Shown: positions 26,569 through 36,733 of the stretch, one piece after another
Numbering within the stretch: the first letter of the stretch is position 1
Layout: each line of letters begins with the position of its first letter
NCBI RefSeq assembly: GCF_000205165.1
Contig: NZ_GL883865.1
Location: 62,001 to 126,000, forward strand
Length of the DNA stretch: 64,000 nucleotides
Direction of reading: 5' to 3'
DNA from: Paraprevotella xylaniphila YIT 11841
Lineage (GTDB): Bacteria; Bacteroidota; Bacteroidia; Bacteroidales; Bacteroidaceae
Notes under the pieces: generated by a model
Seen by the model: the letters and a program-made list of their open reading frames with translations, nothing else
Database searches by the model: none
What the model was told of the DNA's origin: nothing
Program-made: the position numbers and the translations under genes

Positions 26569-27723
26569 ATGAAGAAAATATATTTCTTGATGGGCGCTTT
26601 GGCTATAAGCATGCTGAGCGCCTGCCACAACCATGACCACGAGAACGAGCATGTACACGACAGCGAGAAGACCGCTGAAAAAGAGAACCATAACGAACAT
26701 GCGGATGAAATCATCCTGACAGCCGAGAAAGCCAAAGCGGCAGGCATCGCCACCGAAACCGTGAAACGGGACACGTTCCGGCAAGTCATCCCGACCGGCG
26801 GCCAGATACTCGCTGCCCAAGGAGAAGAAACCACGGTAGTGGCCGGAACGTCCGGCGTGGTGCGGTTCGCACGGACGCTGACCGCCGGTGCCCAGATCGG
26901 AAGCGGCACTGTATTGTTTCATTTGTCCTCGGAAAAGATACAAGGCGGAGATCCTTTGGAACGTGCATACGTCGCTTACCAAAACGCCAAGGCAGAATAC
27001 GAACGCGCCAAACCGCTGGCTGAGAAACAGATTGTGACGCGCAAAGACCTTGAAAACCTGAAAGCGGCCTACGAAGACGCACGTATCAGTTACGAGGCCC
27101 TGGATCCCCAACATACACGGAAAGGCATAGCCGTCACGGCTCCGACGGGCGGATATGTGAAGAACGTGGCGGTGAAAGAAGGTGACTATGTGACCACCGG
27201 ACAAGCATTGATGACCCTGACCCAAAACCGACGCCTGCAACTGCGTGCCGATGTATCGGAACGTTATTACGGCGCACTGAAGCAAATCACTTCGGCCCAC
27301 TTCAAGACCCCGTATGATGACAAGGTTTATGCTTTGGAAAACCTGCACGGACGGATCCTGTCCTACGGAAAGGCTTCGGACGAGAATGCTTTCTACATCC
27401 CTGTCCTGTTTGAATTCGACAACACGGGCGATATCGTGCCAGGAAGTTATGTGGAAACCTACCTCCGTGGGGCAGAACGCACCGGAGTAATTTCCCTGCC
27501 CGTCTCAGCACTGACTGAAGAACAAGGGTTGTACTTCGTTTACTTGCAGGAAGGCAAGGAAGTGTACCGTAAACAGGAAGTAAAAACAGGAGCCGAAGAC
27601 GGGCTGCGCGTAGAAATCCTCTCGGGCCTGAAACCCGGCGACCGCGTGGTCACACAAGGTGCTTACCACGTGAAACTGGCTTCGGCCTCGAATGCCATCC
27701 CGGCCCACAACCATTCCCACTAA
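26569..27723 (+). CDS. RND efflux periplasmic adaptor (CusB/HlyD family)
   Basis: 384 residues. Lipoprotein signal with lipobox LSAC (Cys19), then a mature N terminus rich in His and Glu (HNHDHENEHVHD, HNEHADE) that could bind metal. The adaptor core follows: barrel-sandwich (VVAGTSGVVRFARTLTAGAQIGSG), helical hairpin (~residues 130-180), second lipoyl half (VTAPTGGYVKNVAVKEGDYV) and beta-barrel/MP domains. It bridges the inner-membrane pump and the outer-membrane channel encoded next. The His-rich N terminus and neighbours point to Cu, Ag, Zn or Co rather than drugs. Confidence 0.9.
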   Translation: MKKIYFLMGALAISMLSACHNHDHENEHVHDSEKTAEKENHNEHADEIILTAEKAKAAGIATETVKRDTFRQVIPTGGQILAAQGEETTVVAGTSGVVRFARTLTAGAQIGSGTVLFHLSSEKIQGGDPLERAYVAYQNAKAEYERAKPLAEKQIVTRKDLENLKAAYEDARISYEALDPQHTRKGIAVTAPTGGYVKNVAVKEGDYVTTGQALMTLTQNRRLQLRADVSERYYGALKQITSAHFKTPYDDKVYALENLHGRILSYGKASDENAFYIPVLFEFDNTGDIVPGSYVETYLRGAERTGVISLPVSALTEEQGLYFVYLQEGKEVYRKQEVKTGAEDGLRVEILSGLKPGDRVVTQGAYHVKLASASNAIPAHNHSH

Positions 27724-27744
27724 ACTTGTCTTGGAGGATATATT

Positions 27745-30700
27745 ATGCTGAACAAAATCATACGGTTCTCCCTGCAGAACCGCTTATTCATATTGATGGC
27801 CTCCATCCTGTTGATGATAGGAGGCCTCTATCAGGCTTACCATACGGAAGTGGATGTTTTCCCCGACCTGAACGCCCCCACCGTTGTGGTCATGACAGAA
27901 GCCGGAGGCATGGCAGCCGAAGAGGTGGAACAGTTGGTCACTTTCCCGATAGAGACCGCCGTCAACGGTGCCACCAGTGTACGTCGTGTACGTTCCTCAT
28001 CTACCACAGGCTTCTCTGTCGTATGGGTGGAATTCGACTGGGATACGGATATCTATCTGGCCCGGCAAATCGTATCAGAAAAACTGGCCACAGTGGCAGA
28101 AAGCCTGCCCGACAACGTGGGTAACCCGACGTTAGGACCACAGTCTTCCATCTTGGGAGAATTGCTTATCGTAGGCTTGACTGCCGACAGCACCTCCATG
28201 CTCGACTTACGTACATTGGCCGACTGGGTCATCCGCCCACGCCTGATGTCCACCGGAGGCGTAGCCCAAGTGGCCGTATTGGGCGGTGACATCAAGGAAT
28301 ACCAAATCCTGCTGCACCCCGAACGGATGAAACACTACGGAGTGACGCTGGGCGAGGTGATGGAAGTCACGCGGAACATGAATACCAACACCAACGGCGG
28401 AGTGATTTACCAATACGGCAACGAATACATCGTACGCGGAGTCGTCTCGACCGACGACGTGCGGAAAATGGGCCGGGCGGCCATCAAGACCGTAGGAGGC
28501 TCGCCTGTCACGCTGGAAGACATTGCCGACGTAAGAACCGGCAGCCAACAGCCCAAGCTGGGTTTGGCCTCCGAGAAAGGCAAGCCCGCCGTATTGCTTA
28601 CCGTGACCAAGCAACCGAACACGGGTACGATAGAACTGACCGGAAAGTTGGAAGAAGCCTTGCAAGACCTGCAAAAGAGCCTTCCGGCCGACGTGCATGT
28701 GTCCACCGACGTGTTCCGCCAATCCCGCTTCATCGAAAGCTCCATCGGTAACGTCCAGGATTCGCTGCTCGAAGGCGCCATCTTCGTGGTCATCGTCTTG
28801 TTCCTCTTCTTGGGCAACGTGCGCACAACGGTCATCTCTTTGGTCACCCTCCCTCTTTCGCTGTTGGTCACCATTTTGGTGCTTCACTACATGGGGCTGA
28901 CCATCAACACGATGAGCTTGGGCGGTATGGCCATCGCCATCGGTTCGTTGGTGGACGATGCCATCGTGGACGTGGAAAACGTATGGAAACATCTGCGCGA
29001 AAACCGCATGTTGCCGGAAAGCGAACGGTTACGTGTACGCGATGTCGTATTCAACGCCTCCCGGGAGGTGCGTATGCCCATCCTGAACTCCACACTCATC
29101 ATCATCGTCAGCTTCGTCCCGCTGTTTTTCCTGAGCGGTATGGAAGGACGCATGCTCGTGCCGTTGGGCGTGGCTTTCATCGTATCGCTGTTCGCCTCCA
29201 CCATCGTAGCCCTGACGCTGACGCCCGTACTTTGCAGCTACCTGTTGGGGCACAAAGCCAAGACGGGCGGACTGCCTAAAGAAGCATTCCTGGCCGTATA
29301 TCTAAAGAAGCATTACCAGAACGGACTGTCTTGGGCTTTGTCGCACAAGAAAATCGTACTGGGCACCACGCTTACGCTTTTCGTCGCAGCCTTGGGAAGC
29401 TTCCTCACGTTGGGGCGCAGCTTCTTGCCGCCGTTCAACGAAGGTTCGTTTACCATAAATATCAGTTCCCTTCCGGGTATCTCCTTGGAGGAATCGGATA
29501 AAATCGGACGGCAAGCCGAAGAACTGTTGCTCTCCATCCCCGAAATCAAGACCGTGGCACGCAAGACGGGACGGGCGGAACTGGACGAGCATGCCCTCGG
29601 CGTGAACGTATCGGAAATAGAGGCTCCGTTTGAATTGGAAGACCGCAGCCACACCGAGGTTTTAGAGGACGTGCGACATAAACTGTCCGTCATATCGGGA
29701 GCGAACATCGAGATAGGACAACCCATCAGCCATCGTATAGATGCCATGTTGAGCGGCACGCAGGCCGGCATCGCCATCAAACTGTTCGGTGACGACCTGA
29801 ACAAAATGTACCAAATCGGCAACCAAATCAAATCGGCTGTCAGCGACGTGGAGGGTGTGGCCGACCTGAATGTGGAACAGCAGATCGAACGTCCGGAACT
29901 GAAAATCGAACCGAAACGGGAAATGCTGACCCGATACGGCATCTCATTACCGCAATTCAATGAGTTTGTCACGGTGAACATGGGAGGAGAAGTCGTATCG
30001 CAAGTGTACGAGAAAGGGCGTTCGTTCAACCTCATCGTCCGTTCGGCAGAAGAAAACCGCAGCACGATGGAGCATATCCGTAACCTGATGATCGACGATG
30101 CGCAAGGCAACAAAGTCCCCTTGTCGTATGTGGCCGACATCCGGTCGTCCATGGGGCCGAACACCATCAACCGCGAAAACGTGAAACGCAAAATCGTCAT
30201 CTCGGCCAATGCCAGCGGGCGAGACATGCGCAGCGTGGTGAACGACATCCGCAGCCGGATAGACGAAAAAGTGAAACTGCCCGAAGGTTACCATATCGAA
30301 TACGGCGGCCAGTTCGAAAGCGAAGAGTCGGCTAGCCGGGTGTTGTTGCTCACATCGTTCATCAGCATCGTGGTCATCTTCCTGTTGCTTTACTTCCAAT
30401 TCCGTAATGCAGCGCAGAGCGGGGTCATCCTGCTCAATCTGCCCCTGGCCCTGATTGGCGGTGTGTTCGCCCTGTTGCTGACCACCGGGGAAATCAGCAT
30501 TCCGGCCATCATCGGATTCATTTCCCTTTTCGGCATTGCGACCCGCAACGGCATGTTGCTTATCAGCCACTACAACACGTTGCGCGAAGAAGGATTGTCG
30601 TTGCGGGAAAGCATCCTGCACGGGTCGCTAGACCGGTTGAACCCCATCCTGATGACCGCACTTTCGTCGGCTCTTGCCCTTATTCCGCTAGCCCTTCGGG

Positions 30701-30837
30701 GGGACCTTCCGGGCAACGAAATCCAGAGTCCGATGGCCAAGGTGATATTGGGCGGCCTGCTGACCTCCACTTTCCTGAATGCCTTTATTATTCCTATTAT
30801 ATATGAATGGATGAACCGCAAAAGTGTCCGTTCCTGA
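27745..30837 (+). CDS. RND efflux pump, heavy-metal type (CusA/CzcA-like)
   Basis: 1030 residues, typical RND length with 12 membrane spans and two large periplasmic loops. N-terminal MLNKIIRFSLQNRLFILM and the segment GTEVDVFPDLN-like (HTEVDVFPDLNAPTVVV) match the HME family. TM4 carries the proton-relay acidic pair in LVDDAIVDVEN (~residues 402-412), the HME-RND signature. Metal specificity cannot be read with confidence. It follows the adaptor by 21 nt with a GGAGG sequence ahead of the ATG, and the channel gene follows by 15 nt. Confidence 0.93.
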   Translation: MLNKIIRFSLQNRLFILMASILLMIGGLYQAYHTEVDVFPDLNAPTVVVMTEAGGMAAEEVEQLVTFPIETAVNGATSVRRVRSSSTTGFSVVWVEFDWDTDIYLARQIVSEKLATVAESLPDNVGNPTLGPQSSILGELLIVGLTADSTSMLDLRTLADWVIRPRLMSTGGVAQVAVLGGDIKEYQILLHPERMKHYGVTLGEVMEVTRNMNTNTNGGVIYQYGNEYIVRGVVSTDDVRKMGRAAIKTVGGSPVTLEDIADVRTGSQQPKLGLASEKGKPAVLLTVTKQPNTGTIELTGKLEEALQDLQKSLPADVHVSTDVFRQSRFIESSIGNVQDSLLEGAIFVVIVLFLFLGNVRTTVISLVTLPLSLLVTILVLHYMGLTINTMSLGGMAIAIGSLVDDAIVDVENVWKHLRENRMLPESERLRVRDVVFNASREVRMPILNSTLIIIVSFVPLFFLSGMEGRMLVPLGVAFIVSLFASTIVALTLTPVLCSYLLGHKAKTGGLPKEAFLAVYLKKHYQNGLSWALSHKKIVLGTTLTLFVAALGSFLTLGRSFLPPFNEGSFTINISSLPGISLEESDKIGRQAEELLLSIPEIKTVARKTGRAELDEHALGVNVSEIEAPFELEDRSHTEVLEDVRHKLSVISGANIEIGQPISHRIDAMLSGTQAGIAIKLFGDDLNKMYQIGNQIKSAVSDVEGVADLNVEQQIERPELKIEPKREMLTRYGISLPQFNEFVTVNMGGEVVSQVYEKGRSFNLIVRSAEENRSTMEHIRNLMIDDAQGNKVPLSYVADIRSSMGPNTINRENVKRKIVISANASGRDMRSVVNDIRSRIDEKVKLPEGYHIEYGGQFESEESASRVLLLTSFISIVVIFLLLYFQFRNAAQSGVILLNLPLALIGGVFALLLTTGEISIPAIIGFISLFGIATRNGMLLISHYNTLREEGLSLRESILHGSLDRLNPILMTALSSALALIPLALRGDLPGNEIQSPMAKVILGGLLTSTFLNAFIIPIIYEWMNRKSVRS

Positions 30838-30852
30838 ACAAAAACGACAGTC

Positions 30853-32028
30853 ATGAAAAGAATCATTCTTATCACAACCGTTTGCGCCTGTGGCTTGCTC
30901 CCTTTGCAGGCCCAGAGCGTGGACGAAGTGCTGCAGAGCGTGGCACAACATAACAAATCCATCCAGGCACAACAAAAAAACGGAGAAGCCGAGAAGATAG
31001 GCATCGAAGCTGAAAACGGCCTGGAAGACCCTACGGTGGAATACAGCTCTTTCTTTAGCAAAGGAGTCAACGGGCAGTCAGGTTCCGAACTGGTCGTATC
31101 ACAAGGATTCGACTTTCCCACGGTATATAACAGCCGTAACCGTGCCGGACACGACAAGAAAGAAGCCGTGGACTACCGTGCCGAAGCCTTGCGCCGCAAC
31201 GTGCTGCTCGAAGCCAAGACCCTTTGCCTGGACATGATACGGCTGAACCGGCAAAGAGACTTGCTAAACAAACGCATGCAAAATGCCGACGAGTTGTTGG
31301 CCCTGTACGAAGAGCGGTTGAGAGCCGGTGATGCCACAGTCATCGAGGTGAACAAAATCAAGATGGAGCGCATGAGCATACAGACAGAAGTCCTGCAAAA
31401 CCATACCGACCACCGCACGGCCTTGCAGTCGTTGCTGGCTCTGAACGGCAACATGCCGCTCACGTTTGAAGGACGGGAATATCCCATCGTCCCGTCTCCC
31501 CTCGACTTCGACGCTTTGTGCGATGAAGCACTCGGCAACGATGCAGAACTCAAAGCCGCCGAAGCCGATACACGGGCTGCCGAACGCACCCTCACGGTCA
31601 GCCGTCAAAAATGGCTGCCCAAACTGGAAATCGGGTACCGCCGGAACACGGGCGAAGGCAGCAAAGAGCACGGTTTCCTTGTAGGAGGCTCCATCCCGTT
31701 GTTCTCCAACCGCAGACAAGTAAAAATGGCGCAGGCACAATCCATCGGTGCACGCTTACAAGCGGACGAAACGCGCCTGAAAGCGGAAGCTGCCTTGCAT
31801 TCCGGCTTCAACGAACTTCAGCAACTGGGACGAGCCATGTCGGTATACGACCAACCCCTGATGACGCAGACTCTCGAACTGCTGAAAGAAAGCGTAAAAG
31901 GCGGCGAACTGTCCGTGACGGACTACTTTGTGGAAGCCGACCAGATTTATCGCAACCTGCAAGCTTTCATGGAACTGGAGTGCCAATATCAGAAAGTGGC
32001 TGCCACGCTGTTTAAGAACAGGTTATAG
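30853..32028 (+). CDS. TolC-like outer-membrane efflux channel (OMF, CusC-like)
   Basis: 391 residues. Signal peptide (MKRIILITTVCACGLLPLQAQ), then two OEP repeats of long coiled-coil helices: DEVLQSVAQHNKSIQAQQ, LRRNVLLEAKTLCLDMIRLNRQRD, and the second with LPKLEIGYRRNTGEGS. It completes an adaptor-pump-channel set in the same operon, probably exporting metal ions across both membranes. It is shorter than E. coli TolC or CusC but has both halves. Confidence 0.88.
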   Translation: MKRIILITTVCACGLLPLQAQSVDEVLQSVAQHNKSIQAQQKNGEAEKIGIEAENGLEDPTVEYSSFFSKGVNGQSGSELVVSQGFDFPTVYNSRNRAGHDKKEAVDYRAEALRRNVLLEAKTLCLDMIRLNRQRDLLNKRMQNADELLALYEERLRAGDATVIEVNKIKMERMSIQTEVLQNHTDHRTALQSLLALNGNMPLTFEGREYPIVPSPLDFDALCDEALGNDAELKAAEADTRAAERTLTVSRQKWLPKLEIGYRRNTGEGSKEHGFLVGGSIPLFSNRRQVKMAQAQSIGARLQADETRLKAEAALHSGFNELQQLGRAMSVYDQPLMTQTLELLKESVKGGELSVTDYFVEADQIYRNLQAFMELECQYQKVAATLFKNRL

Positions 32029-32104
32029 AAACCAACATCCTACCGGAAAAAGAAAAAGGAAAAAGATTCTCGTCAAATTGTGTGCGTATGTCAGTTACTT
32101 TTTC

Positions 32105-32112
32105 TAACTTTG
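32105..32112 (+). promoter_or_regulatory. Putative -7 element of the SDR gene (TAACTTTG)
   Basis: TAACTTTG matches the -7 consensus 37 nt before the start codon. No good TTTG lies at the expected -33 distance. Confidence 0.55.
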
Positions 32113-32148
32113 CCGGAAAGGAAAACGCATTATTAAATCAACAAGAAC

Positions 32149-32958
32149 ATGGAAAAGAATTTTTTGCAGAATTTCTCTTTGGAAGGCAAGGTTGCTTTGG
32201 TTACCGGAGCATCTTACGGAATCGGGTTCGGCATTGCGACGGCTTTCGCACAGTGCGGTGCCACCATCGTTTTCAACGACATCAAGCAGGAATTGGTGGA
32301 CAAAGGACTGGCCGCATATAAGGAAAAAGGTATCGAAGCCCACGGCTACGTGTGCGACGTGACAGATGAAGCAGCCGTCAATGCCTTGGTTGCCCGTATC
32401 GAAAAGGAAGTCGGCGTGATAGACATCCTCGTCAACAATGCAGGCATCATCAAGCGCATCCCGATGACGGAAATGTCGGCCGCAGAGTTCCGCCAAGTCA
32501 TCGATGTGGATTTGAACGCCCCGTTCATCGTATCGAAAGCCGTTATTCCCGGCATGATCAAGAAAGGGCACGGCAAAATCATCAACATCTGTTCCATGAT
32601 GTCCGAACTAGGCCGTGAAACCGTATCAGCCTACGCAGCAGCCAAAGGCGGCTTGAAGATGCTGACGCGCAACATTTGCTCGGAATACGGAGAATACAAC
32701 ATCCAATGCAACGGTATCGGTCCGGGCTACATCGCTACTCCTCAAACCGCTCCGTTACGTGAACGTCAGCCGGACGGCAGCCGTCATCCTTTTGACAGTT
32801 TCATCGTGGCCAAGACCCCCGCAGCCCGTTGGGGTACTCCTGAAGACTTGCAAGGTCCGGCCGTATTTTTGGCTTCTGATGCTTCCAACTTCGTCAACGG
32901 CCTGGTACTGTATGTGGACGGAGGCATCTTGGCCTATATCGGCAAACAACCGAAATAA
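32149..32958 (+). CDS. SDR oxidoreductase, gluconate 5-dehydrogenase / KduD-like
   Basis: 269 residues, classical SDR: cofactor motif TGASYGIG (residues ~19-26), NNAG (~92-95), catalytic Ser in ICSMMSELGRETVSAYAAAKGG with Tyr-x-x-x-Lys, and GPGYIATPQT. The sequence is of the type called gluconate 5-dehydrogenase or 2-deoxy-D-gluconate 3-dehydrogenase in Bacteroides, which acts in uronate/gluconate breakdown, often beside kduI. Here it stands alone with its own promoter-like element and terminator, so the substrate is uncertain. Confidence 0.85.
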   Translation: MEKNFLQNFSLEGKVALVTGASYGIGFGIATAFAQCGATIVFNDIKQELVDKGLAAYKEKGIEAHGYVCDVTDEAAVNALVARIEKEVGVIDILVNNAGIIKRIPMTEMSAAEFRQVIDVDLNAPFIVSKAVIPGMIKKGHGKIINICSMMSELGRETVSAYAAAKGGLKMLTRNICSEYGEYNIQCNGIGPGYIATPQTAPLRERQPDGSRHPFDSFIVAKTPAARWGTPEDLQGPAVFLASDASNFVNGLVLYVDGGILAYIGKQPK

Positions 32959-32980
32959 AAAAAACATTTCCAACTCTATT

Positions 32981-33019
32981 AAAATCCGGTGTCTTGCATC
33001 CACGACACCGGATTTTTTA
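32981..33019 (+). terminator. Rho-independent terminator after the SDR gene
   Basis: AAAATCCGGTGTC (32981-32993) pairs with GACACCGGATTTT (33004-33016), loop TTGCATCCAC, and is followed by further T residues. Confidence 0.88.
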
Positions 33020-33180
33020 TTATGACCTTCCCTTTTTTCTATCTCATTTGCTGCAAAACCTATAAGAAATCCTATTTTTATGCCAAAATGATAATTATTG
33101 AATCAAAAAGCCCATCTTGATTGCCTGTAACAAACTATCTTTATCCCGACTAATTCTAATGTTATATACAAAATGTTATC

Positions 33181-36100
33181 ATGAGAAACTTTACATTGAA
33201 GCCTTTGCTATTCTGCACCGCGCTGGCAGGAATGGCATTTCAAGGCACGATTAAAGCGCAAGAGATCACGTTCCGTGCGGCAGAAAACGAAGAAGCAGAT
33301 GCCATCGGGGTAAAGACGAGCGACGGGGTGCCCGTCGTGGCAGACTTCGACAACAACGGGTTCATGGACCTATGGGCACCGGGACAAACCTATGAATGGC
33401 GCCCCACTTCGGAAGTGGACGAGAAAGGAGAAGTGATTTGGACATGGCAATGGTACGATGACCTCCCCCTTTCGTTCAACAACGGTGACGGCACATGGAA
33501 CGTCAGAAACCGTGACAGCGGCACAGGTCTTCCATTCGCCTACGGTGGCATTAGCAACAAGGCTTTCGACTTCAACCAGGACGGCTTGGTGGATTTCATC
33601 TATCCGAGCGTCAACGTGGGTTGGACATTCGAAGCCAAAAGAGCTTTGCTTTTGGCCATCAACAACGGTGACGGCACTTTCACCATGAAAGAAGATGCCG
33701 CACTGGCAGAAATTGTCCCGGCACTCCAGAACAACAAATGGAACCAGCAGATACAGAACAGCTGCATCTCCATTGCCGACTACAACAAAGACGGTTACCC
33801 TGACCTGTTGATACAGTTTGAAAACGAAAACCCGTGGGAACGCGCCGTATGGCTGTTCAAGAATGTGGAAGGTGACCACTTTGAAAGAGTTACCGACCCA
33901 TTCATCCCCGAAGCGGGCAAACCGTTTATCCCGCAATGCGCCGGAAGCATATCCTTCGGCGATTTCAACAACGATGGATGGCCGGACATTGTATCCACCG
34001 GATGGGGAGACGGTAATGAGGAATTAGGTATCAATGGGGGAGGACAAGTACATTTTTACCGTAATATGAAAGATGGTACATTCCAACTCGCCGACACCGA
34101 TTTCGGTGAAATCAACGCCATTTCCGAGAAACTAAACTTCCCTTATGGTGAGGAACATTTCATCACTGTCGTAGACTATGACCAAGACGGCAAACAGGAC
34201 ATCCTTGTTTTCGGACAGACAGGTTTCCAAGGAGAAGCCATATACGCTCAAAACGGCAAAGTGGCCTTGATGCTGCGTAATGTCTCAACTGATGAAAAGT
34301 TTGCTTTCGAGGAAGTTGAAACCCAACTTTATCCTTTGTCGGGCGCAAATGTCCGTCTGGCTTCATTGGCCGATTTCAACGGAGACGGTTGGATAGATTT
34401 CGTAGCCAGAGGATGGAACGGAGATTGGCATACGGCCATCTCAAGCAGTACCGGCTCATACGACGGTTACTACATCACGGAAGATGTTCCCGACGCGGAA
34501 GACAACACCGATCCTATCCGTATTAAAGAAGCCTACATGGCCCACGGCGACCTGAACAACGACGGCCTGCTCGATTTGTTTACACAAGACAATTGCGACC
34601 GCTTGTCGTGGACAATCAATACTACCGAACCTGATTACGGCATACAAGTCCCCGGAGCACCCGAAGACGTGAAAGCCGAATACAACGCGGAAACGAAACA
34701 GCTCACCGTGACCTGGGCTGAATGCTACACTCCCGACACGGAGAGCAAAGCTTTCTACAACCTGTATTTAAAGAACAAGGCCACGGGTAAGACCTTCATG
34801 ATTGCCCCGGCCAACCCAGAAAACGGCAAGCAACTCACATACACCGCATTCTCAGGTTACGTGAATCCTACTACCTATACATTCGAGGGAGTGGAAGAGG
34901 GCAACTACACCGTCGGCGTACAGGCCGTGACTTATTCTTGGCAGGCTTCCGAGTTCTCCACCACAGATGTCAACCTGAACGAAAACCCGACTTCCGCTTT
35001 CACCATAGTGTCTACCGACCCGTCTGGGCGGAAAGAAATCGAGTCGCTCTCCCACATTACGTTGAACTTTAACGAAGAAGCATATCCCAATGCCATGGAA
35101 GGCGCACCGGCCATCACCTTGACCAACAGCGCATCCGAAACATTGGACGTCACCGTGAAGAAAGCAAGCGGACAAGCCAAGCAGATACAAATCATCCTGC
35201 CGCCCACGATTGAAGCCGGCACATACACGCTCACCGTACCCGAGAAAGCCGTCTGCCGCACTAACGGAGATTGGAACACGGCCTTTACAAAGACGTTCAC
35301 CACCACCGGAATAACGGCATACATGCCTACCGGCATCGAGGGAGACGAAGGCAACTATGGCTCTTTGAAAGACTTTACCCTTACTTTCCCGGAACAGACA
35401 AACGCGCAAGTCAATCCCGAAGCAACCACATTGGCTTACATGGTAAACAACGATAACGATTACCAGGTTCCGGCCACGCTCTCGCAAGGCAACAGGCCCA
35501 ACCAGATCAAACTCACGTTGGACGAAGAACAGAAAACCGAAGGTTCCTACACTCTCGTCATTCCGGAAGGCCTGATCCAACGCGTTGCCTACACGGAAAC
35601 AACGGGAGAAGAAAACGCAGAAAACGCCACAGTGTTGCTCAGTTCGCCCGAAATCAAGTACGACTATACCATCGGGCTCGACTTCGCCCCCACTGGCATC
35701 ACGCCTGCCGCAGGAAAAGTATTCTCCCTGAAAGACTTCACCATAGAGTTTGCCGAGGGGACAGTACCGCAGCTCAACGAAGAATCCGCAAGCCAGGCCT
35801 ACTTGCTCAACGGCAAAGACGGCAGCCAAGTAGCCGCCACGCTGGCCATCGGTACGAACACGACCGAAGTCATTGCGACATTGGCCGAAGAGGTCAGCGC
35901 AGAAGGTAACTATACCTTGGTCATCCCGGCCCGCATGATACAGCAGACGAGCATGGATGAAGGCGACGGCACAACCGAGCCTACGGTAAAAACAGAGTAT
36001 GCCCCGAACTTAAAGTACGACTACACGATTGGACACGACTACGAACCCGTATCCATCACGCCTGCTGAAGGCACGGTGAATTCCCTGCATGAATTCGTCC

Positions 36101-36534
36101 TCCAATTCGTGGCAGACACCACCTACGCTGCAATCAATACTGAGAATGAAGACAAGGCCTACCTTGCAGACAACAGCGGGGAAAGCATAGAGGAAGCCAC
36201 GTTGGCCTCCGGTGACAATCCCAACGAAATAAAAGTCACTCTGGCTAATGAAGTAAACACGAAAGGCACTTACACATTGGTTATCCCGGCCAAGATGATC
36301 CAGCAATCGGCCGGAGAAGAGAATCCAACTGTTGTAGACTATGCTCCGCAACTGGAATTCATCTTCACCGTCATGGATGGACAAAGCATAGAAAGCATCC
36401 TGAATGAAGCAAACACGGCAGAGGTATATACCATCAGTGGCATATTAGTAAAGAGAAATGCCACCCGTGAGGATCTGAAAGGCTTGAAGAAAGGCATTTA
36501 TATCATCAACGGAAAGAACGTGCTCGTGAAATAA
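33181..36534 (+). CDS. Large secreted FG-GAP/VCBS-repeat protein with Ig-like repeats
   Basis: 1117 residues. Signal peptide 1-26. Residues 50-470 hold seven calcium-type loops DxDxxxDGxxD, at 55-63, 130-138, 200-208, 261-269, 332-340, 398-406 and 457-465, which should form a seven-bladed propeller. An Fn3-like domain (~493-595) and an Ig-like domain (~604-708) follow, then three homologous ~120-residue repeats (~709-830, 831-952, 953-1063), each with a YTLVIP motif and the first two ending in YDYTIG. The C terminus (VYTISGILVKRN, GIYIINGKNVLVK) is the same tail seen in two other secreted proteins here. No catalytic domain was recognised; glycan or protein binding at the surface is the likely role. 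Monocistronic, ended by a strong terminator. Confidence 0.88.
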   Translation: MRNFTLKPLLFCTALAGMAFQGTIKAQEITFRAAENEEADAIGVKTSDGVPVVADFDNNGFMDLWAPGQTYEWRPTSEVDEKGEVIWTWQWYDDLPLSFNNGDGTWNVRNRDSGTGLPFAYGGISNKAFDFNQDGLVDFIYPSVNVGWTFEAKRALLLAINNGDGTFTMKEDAALAEIVPALQNNKWNQQIQNSCISIADYNKDGYPDLLIQFENENPWERAVWLFKNVEGDHFERVTDPFIPEAGKPFIPQCAGSISFGDFNNDGWPDIVSTGWGDGNEELGINGGGQVHFYRNMKDGTFQLADTDFGEINAISEKLNFPYGEEHFITVVDYDQDGKQDILVFGQTGFQGEAIYAQNGKVALMLRNVSTDEKFAFEEVETQLYPLSGANVRLASLADFNGDGWIDFVARGWNGDWHTAISSSTGSYDGYYITEDVPDAEDNTDPIRIKEAYMAHGDLNNDGLLDLFTQDNCDRLSWTINTTEPDYGIQVPGAPEDVKAEYNAETKQLTVTWAECYTPDTESKAFYNLYLKNKATGKTFMIAPANPENGKQLTYTAFSGYVNPTTYTFEGVEEGNYTVGVQAVTYSWQASEFSTTDVNLNENPTSAFTIVSTDPSGRKEIESLSHITLNFNEEAYPNAMEGAPAITLTNSASETLDVTVKKASGQAKQIQIILPPTIEAGTYTLTVPEKAVCRTNGDWNTAFTKTFTTTGITAYMPTGIEGDEGNYGSLKDFTLTFPEQTNAQVNPEATTLAYMVNNDNDYQVPATLSQGNRPNQIKLTLDEEQKTEGSYTLVIPEGLIQRVAYTETTGEENAENATVLLSSPEIKYDYTIGLDFAPTGITPAAGKVFSLKDFTIEFAEGTVPQLNEESASQAYLLNGKDGSQVAATLAIGTNTTEVIATLAEEVSAEGNYTLVIPARMIQQTSMDEGDGTTEPTVKTEYAPNLKYDYTIGHDYEPVSITPAEGTVNSLHEFVLQFVADTTYAAINTENEDKAYLADNSGESIEEATLASGDNPNEIKVTLANEVNTKGTYTLVIPAKMIQQSAGEENPTVVDYAPQLEFIFTVMDGQSIESILNEANTAEVYTISGILVKRNATREDLKGLKKGIYIINGKNVLVK

Positions 36535-36565
36535 AAGCCACCATTTAAAGAACTGGCAGAAACCA

Positions 36566-36605
36566 CAAAGGGCTGCCCCGTCATCGCTACGGGACAGCCC
36601 TTTTT
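36566..36605 (+). terminator. Rho-independent terminator after the FG-GAP gene
   Basis: AAAGGGCTG and CAGCCCTTT pair, with an inner CCGT/ACGG pairing, followed by TTTTTCC, 32 nt after the stop. Confidence 0.88.
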
Positions 36606-36654
36606 CCATCCTTCCGGCAAACGGATGTCATGAATATTCAGCCTTAAAAACACC

Positions 36655-36733
36655 TTGCGGCAAACGGTATTTCGTTTGCCGCAGAACGGAAAATCAATCT
36701 CAGGAGATTGAAAAATCGTTTGGCTGAGAAAAA
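36655..36733 (-). repeat. Intergenic palindromic repeat, copy 2 (reversed)
   Basis: Read on the - strand: TTTTTCTCAGCCAAACGA, the TTTTTCAATCTCCTGAGATT module with core CAATCTC-CT-GAGATTG, then CGTTCTGCGGCAAACG, AAATA, CGTTTGCCGCAA. Same modules and order as copy 1 and copy 3. It lies between convergent genes; the rest of this 313-nt gap (36535-36847) holds only the terminator and A/T-rich sequence. Confidence 0.85.
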
